From: Nitriliruptoraceae bacterium
GTDB lineage: Bacteria > Actinomycetota > Nitriliruptoria > Nitriliruptorales > Nitriliruptoraceae
Reading direction: 5' to 3'
DNA: 32,456 nt
Assembly: GCA_007133465.1 (NCBI GenBank)
Contig: SLMP01000002.1
Span: forward strand, 1-32,456
Position numbers and translations under genes: made by a program. Positions 15,056 through 22,003 of this stretch are shown here, in pieces (the stretch's first letter is position 1; the number at the start of each line of letters is the position of its first letter). The notes beneath the pieces were generated by a model that saw only the letters and a program-made list of their open reading frames with translations, did no database searches and was not told the origin of the DNA.

Positions 15056-15543
15056 CCGCTCAGCCACCACCCGAACCGCCGCACACCACCGCGATCGCCG
15101 CCGTCGAAGCGCTCGGCCTCCCTCACGAGGTCCGAGTCATCGACCGCGCCCGCTCCGTCGAGGAGGCCGCCGAACGCTACGGCGTGCCGGTGGACCGGCT
15201 GCTGAAGACCCTCGTCGTCCGTCGCGGCGACGACGACTACCTCTTCGTGCTGGTGCCGGGGCCGAGGCAGCTCGACTGGCCGAAGCTGCGCGCTCACCTC
15301 GGCGTCTCCCGGCTGTCGCTCCCGGACGCGGACGCGGCCAAGGAGGTCACCGGCTACGAGCGCGGCACGATCACGCCGTTCGGTTCCCGTCGCCCCTGGC
15401 CGGTCCTCGCCGATGCCACCATCGCGGCCGTCGGGGACGGCGAGGTGACGATCGGCGCCGGTGCGCACGGGGTCTCGCTGCGGCTCGCCGCCGACGACCT
15501 GCTGGCCGCCCTGGGCGCCGAGGTGGCCGACATCACCCGCTGA
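15052..15543 (+). CDS. ybaK: YbaK/EbsC-family aminoacyl-tRNA deacylase
   Basis: A 163-residue single-domain protein that hydrolyses mischarged aminoacyl-tRNA, typically Cys-tRNA(Pro). The key features are LPHEVRVID at the start, the conserved lysine in VDRLLKTLVVR, the FVLVPGPRQLDWPKL strand-turn, AAKEVTGYERGTITPFG lining the pocket (G-Y-x-x-G-x-x-x-P-F-G pattern) and the VTIGAGAHGVSLRL strand near the end. The length suits the family. The ATG overlaps the stop of the channel-like gene by 4 bp, so the pair is cotranslated, although no functional relation is obvious. Which mischarged tRNA it edits cannot be told. Confidence 0.9.
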   Translation: MTAQPPPEPPHTTAIAAVEALGLPHEVRVIDRARSVEEAAERYGVPVDRLLKTLVVRRGDDDYLFVLVPGPRQLDWPKLRAHLGVSRLSLPDADAAKEVTGYERGTITPFGSRRPWPVLADATIAAVGDGEVTIGAGAHGVSLRLAADDLLAALGAEVADITR

Positions 15544-15591
15544 CACCGCACCGACCACGCCATCGACCGACGCACCGACAGGGAGAGCGCC

Positions 15592-16548
15592 ATGCGAGCG
15601 ATCCGCATCACCGAGTTCGGGGGCCCGGAGGTCCTCACGCTGGTCGACGACCAGCCGGACCCGAGCCCACGCCCGGGTGAGCTCCTCATCGACGTCGGAC
15701 ACACCGGCGTCAACTACGCGGACACGCACCAGGCCGAGGACAGCTACCTCGCACCCTCGACGTTGCCGCTGATCCCCGGCGCCGAGGTGGCGGGGACCAC
15801 GCAGGACGGACGGCGGGTCGTGGCGCTCCTCGCGGGGGGCGGGTACGCCGAGCGGGCGGTGGCGGCCACTCCCCTGGCCTTCGACGTGCCGGACGCGGTG
15901 AGCGACGGCGACGCGCTGGCTCTGGTCCTGCAGGGCACCACCGCGTGGCACCTGCTACGCACCTCGGCGCACCTGCAGGCGGGCGAGAGCGTGGTCGTCC
16001 ACGCGGCGGCCGGTGGGGTCGGCACGCTCGCGGTCCAGCTGGCGAAACGGTGGGGCGCGGGCAAGGTCATCGCCGTCGCCTCCTCGGAGGAGAAGCGGCA
16101 GCTCGCGCTGGACCTGGGCGCGGACGAGGCGGTCGACGCCGGGGTGCCCGACCTGAAGGCCGCCCTCGTCGGCGCCAACCGGGGGACGGTGGACATCGTG
16201 CTGGACATGGTCGGCGGCCGGACCACCGACCAGAGCCTCGCCGCGCTGGCGCCCTTCGGCCGGCTCGTCCACTTCGGGATGGCGTCGCGCACGCCACCGT
16301 CCCCGATCCACCCAGGCGCCCTCATGGCACGCTCGCGCGGGGTCATCGGGTTCTGGCTGGCGCACGCGATGCGCGACCCGGAGCGCCACCTCGCCGCACC
16401 GATGCGCGAACTGCTCGCACTGACCGAAGCCGGTGACCTGCGCCCGGTGGTCGGTGGCACCTACGGGCTGTCGGAGGCGCGCCGGGCCCACGAGGACCTA
16501 CGGGAGCGCCGGACGGTCGGCAAGCTGCTGCTGGACCCGTCGCGCTGA
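15592..16548 (+). CDS. Second zeta-crystallin-type quinone oxidoreductase
   Basis: A 318-residue NADPH-dependent oxidoreductase of the same branch as the one at 13341. The catalytic domain shows GGPEVLTLVDD and TGVNYADTHQAEDSYL. The Rossmann domain has VVHAAAGGVGTLAVQLAKRWG and DLGADEAVDAG. YGLSEARRAHEDLRERRTVGKLLL is the standard family ending. No zinc ligands. It is clearly diverged from the first copy (for example DSYLAPSTLPLIPGAEVAG versus SGLYPLPLPTGLGSEGAG), so it is not a recent duplicate. ATG 15592 has GGGAGAG upstream. The stop lies inside the first of three hairpins that close this + strand run. Confidence 0.9.
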   Translation: MRAIRITEFGGPEVLTLVDDQPDPSPRPGELLIDVGHTGVNYADTHQAEDSYLAPSTLPLIPGAEVAGTTQDGRRVVALLAGGGYAERAVAATPLAFDVPDAVSDGDALALVLQGTTAWHLLRTSAHLQAGESVVVHAAAGGVGTLAVQLAKRWGAGKVIAVASSEEKRQLALDLGADEAVDAGVPDLKAALVGANRGTVDIVLDMVGGRTTDQSLAALAPFGRLVHFGMASRTPPSPIHPGALMARSRGVIGFWLAHAMRDPERHLAAPMRELLALTEAGDLRPVVGGTYGLSEARRAHEDLRERRTVGKLLLDPSR

Positions 16549-16638
16549 TCGCCTGGCGAGGCGATCCTCGAGGACCGTCCTGGCGGGCATCGTCCCCTTG
16601 CCCGCCCCCGGTGCCCCGCTCCCCCCGGCGGGGCACCG
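16547..16638 (+). terminator. Three consecutive perfect hairpins
   Basis: Three perfect stems lie back to back. The first is 8 bp, GATCGCCT/AGGCGATC (16547-16566, 4-nt loop, containing part of the stop codon). The second is 8 bp, GGCGGGCA/TGCCCGCC (16582-16606, 9-nt loop). The third is 11 bp, CGGTGCCCCGC/GCGGGGCACCG (16609-16638, 8-nt loop). No T-tract follows, as is usual in actinobacteria. They should block read-through into the next locus. Confidence 0.6.
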
Positions 16639-16675
16639 CTCGTTCGACGGCAGCCACGCGCTCCAACGCGCGACG

Positions 16676-16720
16676 CCTGAGCGGGCTCTCAGGTCGGCGC
16701 CACCTCGGCCTCAGGTCGGC
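16676..16720 (+). promoter_or_regulatory. Direct repeats resembling a response-regulator operator
   Basis: CTCAGGTCGGC occurs at 16688-16698 and 16710-16720, exactly 22 bp (two helical turns) apart. An inverted CCTGAG sits at 16676-16681. Same-face direct repeats are typical of OmpR-family binding sites, and the next reading frame downstream is a decayed OmpR-type DNA-binding domain, so this may be the old autoregulatory site. Confidence 0.4.
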
Positions 16721-16758
16721 ACAGCACGGTGGGCACTCACACCGACAGGAGCGATGAC

Positions 16759-17043
16759 GTGAAGCACCTCTCCCTCACCCGCTGGAAGGCGATCTCGGCC
16801 ACGGCGGTCCAGGTCGGCGACCTCACCCTCGACCTGCGCACGCGCAACGCGCAGCTGGCCGGGCGGGAAGGTGCCCCTGACGTCACGCGAGTTCGCGCTG
16901 CTGGAGACGTTCCTGCGCCATCCGGGGCAGGTGCTCTCGCAGGTCCAGCTGATGGACCGCGTTCGGCCGACGACCACTCGCCGGGCTCGGTGGACAGCGA
17001 CGACTCGGTGGACAGCGACGACGCTGCCGACTCCGACGACTGA
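16759..17043 (+). pseudogene. Decayed OmpR-type response regulator (DNA-binding domain only)
   Basis: A GTG with AGGAG 7 nt upstream opens a frame reading VQVGDLTLDLRTRNAQLAGRE, the first strands of an OmpR/PhoB winged-helix domain. From about 16870 the expected continuation, PLTSREFALLETFLRHPGQ and VLSQVQLMDRV, is in another frame. After about 16962 the first frame again looks suitable (ADDHSPGSVD where a real protein has a D-x-G-S-N-V-V-D segment) and then runs into SVDSDD repeats and a stop at 17043. No receiver domain precedes it. The gene thus appears truncated at both ends and broken by at least one frameshift. The nucleotide repeat behind SVDSDD is an 18-bp near-duplicate. Sequencing error cannot be excluded, but would not restore the receiver domain. 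Confidence 0.65.
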
Positions 17044-17068
17044 CCGTCGAGCCAGCGGTGGTAGCCCG

Positions 17069-17074
17069 TACCCT
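17069..17074 (+). promoter_or_regulatory. Leaderless -10 element of the metalloprotease gene
   Basis: TACCCT sits 6 nt before the ATG at 17081 and there is no ribosome-binding site, so the transcript probably starts at or next to the ATG. A 5-bp inverted repeat GCCCG/CGGGC overlaps it. Confidence 0.4.
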
Positions 17075-17080
17075 TCGGGC

Positions 17081-18778
17081 ATGAGTCCACGCGCCGTCGC
17101 GATGGTCGCCGCCCTGCTGGTCGCGGCCCTGCTCGGTGTGTCGGTCCTCGCGGTGCTGCAGGCCCGGGCGCTCGACGGGGAGCGCGACCGCGTCGCCGCC
17201 CTCGACGCCGAGGTGACCACCCTGCGGACGGAGGTCGCCACGCTCCGTGACGAGGTCGCGGCGGCGACCGCCCCGCCGCCGGACGACCGTGCCGCCGAGG
17301 AGGGTGACCGGAGCGAGGCCGACCCGCCGGACGACGACCCGGGACCCGCCGACCTCGACGCGCTGCTCGACGGCCTGCTGGGCGATGGCGGACAGCCCGA
17401 CCTCGGCGGACTCCTCGAGGGCCTGCTCGGCGGTGGCGCGGACGCCGACATCGGAGGCCTGCTGGAGGGGCTGCTCGGCGACGGTGGCGAGGGGTTCGGT
17501 GCGCTGTTCGGGGCTGGCGACACCCCGGGTGCGCGGTGCCTGCTCCCGAGCGGCGACGACCCGATGGGGATGCTCGGTGGGTTGTTCGATGGGTCGGGTG
17601 CCAGCGGTGCGGCCGCCGATGAGGACCCGGACGAGCTCGTCCGCACCATCGGCGACCAGGTGGCGGACCTCCGCGAGCTCGCGTGGCAGGACGACGTCGA
17701 GGTGGCCTTCCTCGACGCCGTGGCGACCCGCGCACGGTTGCAGGAGCTGCTCGAGGAGGAGGACGCGATCGACCGGGAGGCGCTCGCGGTGCAGGAGCGG
17801 CTGTTGACGGCGCTGCGGGCGGTCCCGGCGGGCACCGACCTGGAGGAGCTGCAGCTGGCGCTGCTCGAGGACAGCGTCGCCGGCTTCTACGTCAGCGACA
17901 CCGGCGAGCTGGTGGTCCGCGTGCCCGACGACGGGCGCATCCGCGGCATCGACCGCATCACGATCGCGCACGAGCTCCAGCACGCGCTCGCCGACCAGAC
18001 GCTCGGGCTACCGGACCCGACCGACCCGCCCCTGTCGGAGGACGCCGACGCGACCCTGGCGACGCTCGCGGTCGTCGAGGGCGACGCGACCCTGGTGATG
18101 CAGCGCTGGGGGCTCGAGCACGTGTCGTTGATGGAGCAGCTCAGCGCCTTCGGGGACCCGGACATGGTGGCGGCGCAGGCGGCGCTGGACGACGTGCCCC
18201 ACGTCCTGCAGCGGGAGCTGATCTCGCCCTACCTCGACGGGCTCGACTGGGTGTGCGACCGCTACCTCGAGGGCGGCTGGGCGGCGGTCGACGAGGCCTA
18301 CCGCTCGCCGCCGGCCACGACCGCCGAGATCCTCTTCGGCGAGCCGGTCGACCCGGTCGAGCCGGCGCCACTCGGCACGCCGCGCGGCTACGACGAGGTG
18401 GGGGCGACCACCTTCGGCGCGGCGCCGCTGCTGTGGCTGTTCGAGGCACCGGGCGACGACCTCGACCGAGCGCTGGACGACCCGGAGGCGCGGGCGATGG
18501 CGTGGGGCGGCGGGGTCGCTGAGGTGTGGGCCCGCGGCGAGGACACCGCGGTCGGGCTGGCGCTGGCCGACCGGAGCGGACCGGGTGCGCCGGGGCTCTG
18601 CGCGTCGATGGGCACGTTCGTCGAGGCAGCCTACGCGGACTGGCGGGAGCTGCCGGCCGAGGCGGGGCGTGTCTGGCGCGGCGCCGACGGGGCGGCGGTC
18701 CTGCGCTGCGAGGTGGACGACGTCGTGCTCGGCGTCGGGCCGGACCTCATCAGCGCCACCGCCATCGCCGCCGGCTGA
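17081..18778 (+). CDS. Membrane-anchored HELQH zinc metalloprotease-like protein
   Basis: A 565-residue protein, domains in order: an N-terminal signal anchor (residues 5-27); a coiled coil with heptad VAALDAEVTTLRTEVATLRDEV; an acidic linker; a 16-residue repeat (LLxGLLGxGG, nearly three copies, about 95-140); then an extracytoplasmic domain. H297-E-L-Q-H301 is a zincin motif and E333 in VVEGDA is a good third zinc ligand 32 residues after H301, the gluzincin arrangement. Cysteines in ARCLLP, WVCDRY, GLCASM and LRCEV could form disulfides. I do not recognise the family or substrate. It likely acts outside the membrane. Upstream sequence in the same frame contains the decayed winged-helix fragment, but ATG 17081 directly before the signal anchor with a leaderless -10 is preferred. 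Confidence 0.75.
   Translation: MSPRAVAMVAALLVAALLGVSVLAVLQARALDGERDRVAALDAEVTTLRTEVATLRDEVAAATAPPPDDRAAEEGDRSEADPPDDDPGPADLDALLDGLLGDGGQPDLGGLLEGLLGGGADADIGGLLEGLLGDGGEGFGALFGAGDTPGARCLLPSGDDPMGMLGGLFDGSGASGAAADEDPDELVRTIGDQVADLRELAWQDDVEVAFLDAVATRARLQELLEEEDAIDREALAVQERLLTALRAVPAGTDLEELQLALLEDSVAGFYVSDTGELVVRVPDDGRIRGIDRITIAHELQHALADQTLGLPDPTDPPLSEDADATLATLAVVEGDATLVMQRWGLEHVSLMEQLSAFGDPDMVAAQAALDDVPHVLQRELISPYLDGLDWVCDRYLEGGWAAVDEAYRSPPATTAEILFGEPVDPVEPAPLGTPRGYDEVGATTFGAAPLLWLFEAPGDDLDRALDDPEARAMAWGGGVAEVWARGEDTAVGLALADRSGPGAPGLCASMGTFVEAAYADWRELPAEAGRVWRGADGAAVLRCEVDDVVLGVGPDLISATAIAAG
17363..17500 (+). repeat. 48-bp coding tandem repeat in the metalloprotease gene
   Basis: Units begin at 17363, 17411 and 17459 (the last partial). 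They encode LLDGLLGDGGQPDLGG, LLEGLLGGGADADIGG and LLEGLLGDGG. The nucleotide copies have drifted at third positions, so the repeat is not newly formed. Confidence 0.75.
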
Positions 18779-18819
18779 CGGCGGACGGTGCGCAGCGGGT
18801 CGGGGACTGACGACGTCAG
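18768..18819. terminator. Two hairpins between convergent genes
   Basis: CCGCCG (18768-18773) pairs with CGGCGG (18779-18784) around the metalloprotease stop. CTGACG (18807-18812) pairs with CGTCAG (18814-18819) around a single A; this near-perfect palindrome contains the antiporter stop codon. Together they could end transcription from both sides. The 1-nt spacing of the second makes a protein-binding site as likely as an RNA hairpin. Confidence 0.4.
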
Positions 18820-20642
18820 CGGACGCTGCTGGTTTCGGCCGGCTGGACCTCGGCACCGGCCGTGACCGGTTGGCCGACCAGCCGCAGCATCACCAGCGTG
18901 GCGGCCGCGGCGATCGGGAAGGCGACCCACCAGGGCAGGCCGAGGCCGACGGGGAGCAGGCCGAGCACGATCGCGATGCCACCGACGGAGAGCGCATAGG
19001 GCAACTGCGTCCTCACGTGGTCGATGACATCGCACTGCGACGCGCCCGAGGAGATCACGGTCGTGTCCGAGATCGGGGAGCAGTGGTCACCCCAGACGGC
19101 TCCGGCGAGGATGGTGGAGACACTGGCGAACAGGATCGGATGGCCCATCGGGTCCGACAGGCCCTGCGCCTCGAGCACGGCCAAGGCGAGCGGGATCGCC
19201 AGCGGCGTGAGGATGCCCATCGTCCCCCAGCTCGTGCCGGTGGCGAAGGCAACGGCTCCCGCGATGATGAACAGGATCGCCGGCAGCAGCGCGGCCGGCA
19301 GGGCCTCTCCGAGCGTCGTCGCGAGGTACTCGCCGGTGCCGAGGTCGCTACTCACGCCCGACAGTGCCCAGGCGAGGGTCAGGATGATCAGCACGTACAG
19401 CACCGTCTTGATGCCCGTGTACCAGGCGTCGACGGTCTGGCCGATGGTGAGCAGCCTCTGGCCGATGCTCAGCATGGCCGCGACGAGGACCGCCAGCATC
19501 GATCCCCACAGCAGGGCGGAGAAGGCATCGCCGGTGCCGATCACCTCGACGAGGTTGTCGCCCTCGCCCGTCACGTACAGGCCGACGGCGGTGATGCCGA
19601 TGAGCGTCACGATCGGAAGCACGGCGTTGACGACGCGCGCAGGGACGTGGTCGGGGGGCACGAGGCCGTCGTCGAGCTCGTCGCTGCCACCGAGGTTCGA
19701 TCCTTCCCGCAGGACCTCGCCGTGCTCGCGGGCGCGCCGTTCGGCGCGCAGCATCGGGCCGAAGTCGCGGCCCGAGACGGACACGGCGAAGACCAACAAG
19801 ATGGCCAGCACCGGATAGAAGGCATACCGCAGCGACTGGAGGAACACGGCGTAGCCGCTCAGCTCGATCCCGGTGTCGGCGAGCGCGGTACTGATCAGTC
19901 CGACCTGGAAGCCGATCCACGTGGTGACCAGGGCGATGGTCGCGACCGGCGCCGCCGTCGAGTCGACGAGGTAGGCGAGCTTCTCACGCGAGATCCTCAG
20001 GCGGTCGGTGATGGGTCGCATGGTGTTGCCGACGACCAGCGTGTTGGCGTAGTCGTCGAAGAAGATGATGACGCCCAGCGCCGAGGTCGCGACCTGCCCG
20101 CGCCGCGGCGTGGACGTCCACCTCGTCACGACGTTGACGATGCCGTCGGTCCCGCCGTTCTTGCGGACGATGCCGACCATGCCGCCGATCATGAGGGTGA
20201 ACACGATGATCGCCACGTGATCGGGGTCGCTCAGCGCTTCGACGACGTACACACCGATGAGATCCAGCACCGCGGTCAGGATGCCGCCGAAGGTCAGGCC
20301 CTCGACGAGCCATGCGCCGAACCAGACACCGACGACCAGGGACGGGATGATCTGGCGTGTCGCCAGCGCCATCCCGATCGCCAGCAGGGGCGGCAACAGC
20401 GACGTCCAGTCCGGATCGACGCCGCCCTCGTCCTCGTCGGCGCCTTGGGCCTGGGCGTCGTCTTGGGCCTGAGCGTCGCCCTCGTCGGCTTCCACCTCGT
20501 CCTGCGCGAGCGTCTGCGCACTCGCCGAGTCACCCACCGCTCCGACGGCTGCAACCATCAGCAGCGCGAGCAGCAGCGCGGCGAGCACCGCGCCCAGATG
20601 CCGACGCCAGGCCGGTGCGATCATCACAGGCGCGGCCGGCAT
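18816..20642 (-). CDS. NhaC-family Na+/H+ antiporter with extra N-terminal segment
   Basis: A 608-residue transporter with about 12 membrane helices in the core. ATRQIIPSLVVGVWFGAWL, FTLMIGGMVGIVRKNGG, IIFFDDYANTLVVGNTMRP (the paired aspartates expected to bind cation) and ATGTSWGTMGIL with GDHCSPISDTTVISS are hallmarks of the NhaC-like branch. It should exchange sodium for protons or act on a related solute. The first ~75 residues are unusual: a hydrophobic helix (residues ~17-36) ending in SASAQ, like a signal peptide, then an Asp/Glu/Gln-rich stretch with repeated AQAQ units. Start ATG 20642 has GAGAGG 9 nt upstream; an internal ATG six codons later is possible. It is alone, convergent with the metalloprotease gene. 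Confidence 0.88.
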   Translation of the reverse strand: MPAAPVMIAPAWRRHLGAVLAALLLALLMVAAVGAVGDSASAQTLAQDEVEADEGDAQAQDDAQAQGADEDEGGVDPDWTSLLPPLLAIGMALATRQIIPSLVVGVWFGAWLVEGLTFGGILTAVLDLIGVYVVEALSDPDHVAIIVFTLMIGGMVGIVRKNGGTDGIVNVVTRWTSTPRRGQVATSALGVIIFFDDYANTLVVGNTMRPITDRLRISREKLAYLVDSTAAPVATIALVTTWIGFQVGLISTALADTGIELSGYAVFLQSLRYAFYPVLAILLVFAVSVSGRDFGPMLRAERRAREHGEVLREGSNLGGSDELDDGLVPPDHVPARVVNAVLPIVTLIGITAVGLYVTGEGDNLVEVIGTGDAFSALLWGSMLAVLVAAMLSIGQRLLTIGQTVDAWYTGIKTVLYVLIILTLAWALSGVSSDLGTGEYLATTLGEALPAALLPAILFIIAGAVAFATGTSWGTMGILTPLAIPLALAVLEAQGLSDPMGHPILFASVSTILAGAVWGDHCSPISDTTVISSGASQCDVIDHVRTQLPYALSVGGIAIVLGLLPVGLGLPWWVAFPIAAAATLVMLRLVGQPVTAGAEVQPAETSSVR

Positions 20643-20884
20643 GGGTCCACCCTCTCGAAGGCTGATGCGGAAGTCTGTTCGGGTTCATCTCGGAAAGCAA
20701 GGCCCGATGCAAGGACCCTCCGGAACATCCCGGCTGCTGCGTGCACCGCGGCCGCGTACTCGAGCGCGTGACCGTCGCTCCAGCGCAGGTCGCATCACCG
20801 GTGCCTCGGCAGCCGCACCACCACCCGACGGCACCCTCCCACCCCGGACCCCGCAGCTGCGCCGACCCGTCTGCGGCGGGGTGT
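20643..20884 (-). other. Intergenic region upstream of the antiporter
   Basis: These 242 bp separate proB from the antiporter gene. The half nearest the antiporter (20665-20715) has clearly more A/T than its surroundings and contains TTGCAT on the minus strand (20712-20707) with only a weak -10 17 bp on. Near proB, CCGCAG/CTGCGG (20851-20856, 20871-20876) could form a terminator stem. I recognise no riboswitch, though the A/T-richer leader could hold a structured RNA. Confidence 0.3.
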
Positions 20885-22003
20885 TCAGCCGAGCACGACC
20901 AGGTCGTCGCGGTGGATCACCTCGCGGGCGAACCCGGCGCCGAGCGAGCTGGTCGCGTCGGCCGTCGACCGGCCGGCCATCCGGACCACGTCGGCGACGT
21001 CGTAGTTCGACAGGCCGCGGGCGACCACCCGGCCGCCGGGGTCGACCACCTCCACGGCGTCCCCGGCGGCGAACCCGCCGTCCGCGCGGGTGACCCCCAC
21101 CGCCAGGAGCGACACCCCCCGGCTGCGCAGCGCCTCCGCCGCGCCGGCGTCGACGTGGATCCGGCCGTGCACGGTCAGCGCGAAGCCGATCCAGAGCCGA
21201 CGGGCCTCGACCCGTGCCGGGTGCGCCACGAACCAGGTCCCGATCTGCTCGCCGTTCAGCGCCTGCGCCAGCACGTCCGGCCGACGGGCGTCGGCGACCA
21301 CCGCGTGGGTGGCGCTGCGGACCGCGACGCGTGACGACTCGACCTTCGTGCGCATCCCGCCGGATCCGACGTACGACCCGACCCCGCCGATCGCGCTCAT
21401 GTCGAGGGTGTCGATGTCGTCCACCCGCTCGATCAGCTGCGCGCCGCTGACCGACGGGGGCCGGTCGTAGAGCCCGGCCACGTCGGAGAGCAGCACCAGC
21501 ACCTGCGCGTCCAGCATCGACGCCACCAGGGCGGCGAGGTGGTCGTTGTCGCCGTAGGCCAGCTCCTCGGTGGTGATCGCGTCGTTCTCGTTGACGATGG
21601 GCAGCGCCCCGAGCTCGAGCAGCCGCCGCAGGGTGGTCCGGGCGTTGAGGTAGCGGGACCGGCGCACGAAGTCGTCCTGGCTGAGCAGGATCTGCCCCGA
21701 CGTGAGCCCGTGGGATGCCAGCACCCGCTGGTAGGCCTGGATCAGCTCCCCCTGCCCGACCGCGGCCGCGGCCTGCAGCGTGGCGAGGTCCAGCGGCCGC
21801 CGCTCGAAGCCGAGCAGCCCCATGCCCGCCGCCACCGCTCCGGACGACACCAACACCACCTGCGTGCCGGCAGCACGGGCAGCCACGACCTGCTCTGCGA
21901 GGTTCTCGACCTGCGCCCGGTCGAGCCGGCCGTCGTCACCCCGCAGGGACGACGAACCGACCTTCACGACCGCCAGCGCCGGCCGCGGGAAGCGGGCGGT
22001 CAC
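20885..22003 (-). CDS. proB: Glutamate 5-kinase
   Basis: A 372-residue enzyme that phosphorylates glutamate in the first step of proline synthesis. The kinase domain shows VVKVGSSSL (nucleotide loop), VLVSSGAVAAGM, PIVNENDAI, YGDNDHLAALVA and GSGGMRTKVE. A C-terminal PUA domain (about residue 280 on, GRIHVDAGAAEALRSRG to VARGLSNYDVADV) completes the usual two-domain form. GTG 22003 overlaps the obg stop by 4 bp (GTGA), so it is cotranslated with obg, a common actinobacterial arrangement. proA, often next, is absent; the antiporter follows after 242 bp. Feedback by proline is known for the family. Confidence 0.95.
   Translation of the reverse strand: MTARFPRPALAVVKVGSSSLRGDDGRLDRAQVENLAEQVVAARAAGTQVVLVSSGAVAAGMGLLGFERRPLDLATLQAAAAVGQGELIQAYQRVLASHGLTSGQILLSQDDFVRRSRYLNARTTLRRLLELGALPIVNENDAITTEELAYGDNDHLAALVASMLDAQVLVLLSDVAGLYDRPPSVSGAQLIERVDDIDTLDMSAIGGVGSYVGSGGMRTKVESSRVAVRSATHAVVADARRPDVLAQALNGEQIGTWFVAHPARVEARRLWIGFALTVHGRIHVDAGAAEALRSRGVSLLAVGVTRADGGFAAGDAVEVVDPGGRVVARGLSNYDVADVVRMAGRSTADATSSLGAGFAREVIHRDDLVVLG

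Noticed and set aside
16871-17080. Fusion of the winged-helix fragment to the metalloprotease, since both share a frame without a stop.
   Set aside because: The protease has its own ATG directly before a signal anchor. A cytoplasmic DNA-binding fragment lacking its wing, followed by Thr/Arg-rich filler, is not a credible N-terminus.
19690-19705. GGTTCGATCC, similar to a tRNA T-arm.
   Set aside because: It lies inside the antiporter coding sequence and no acceptor, D or anticodon arms can be built around it.
18585-20771. Plus-strand frame of 728 codons opposite the antiporter.
   Set aside because: Asp/Arg/Gln/His-rich low-complexity shadow of a membrane protein gene with clear NhaC motifs on the other strand.
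20741-21334. Plus-strand frame of 197 codons over the proB 3' end and spacer.
   Set aside because: Mostly antisense to the conserved PUA domain of proB; no ribosome-binding site or recognisable motifs.
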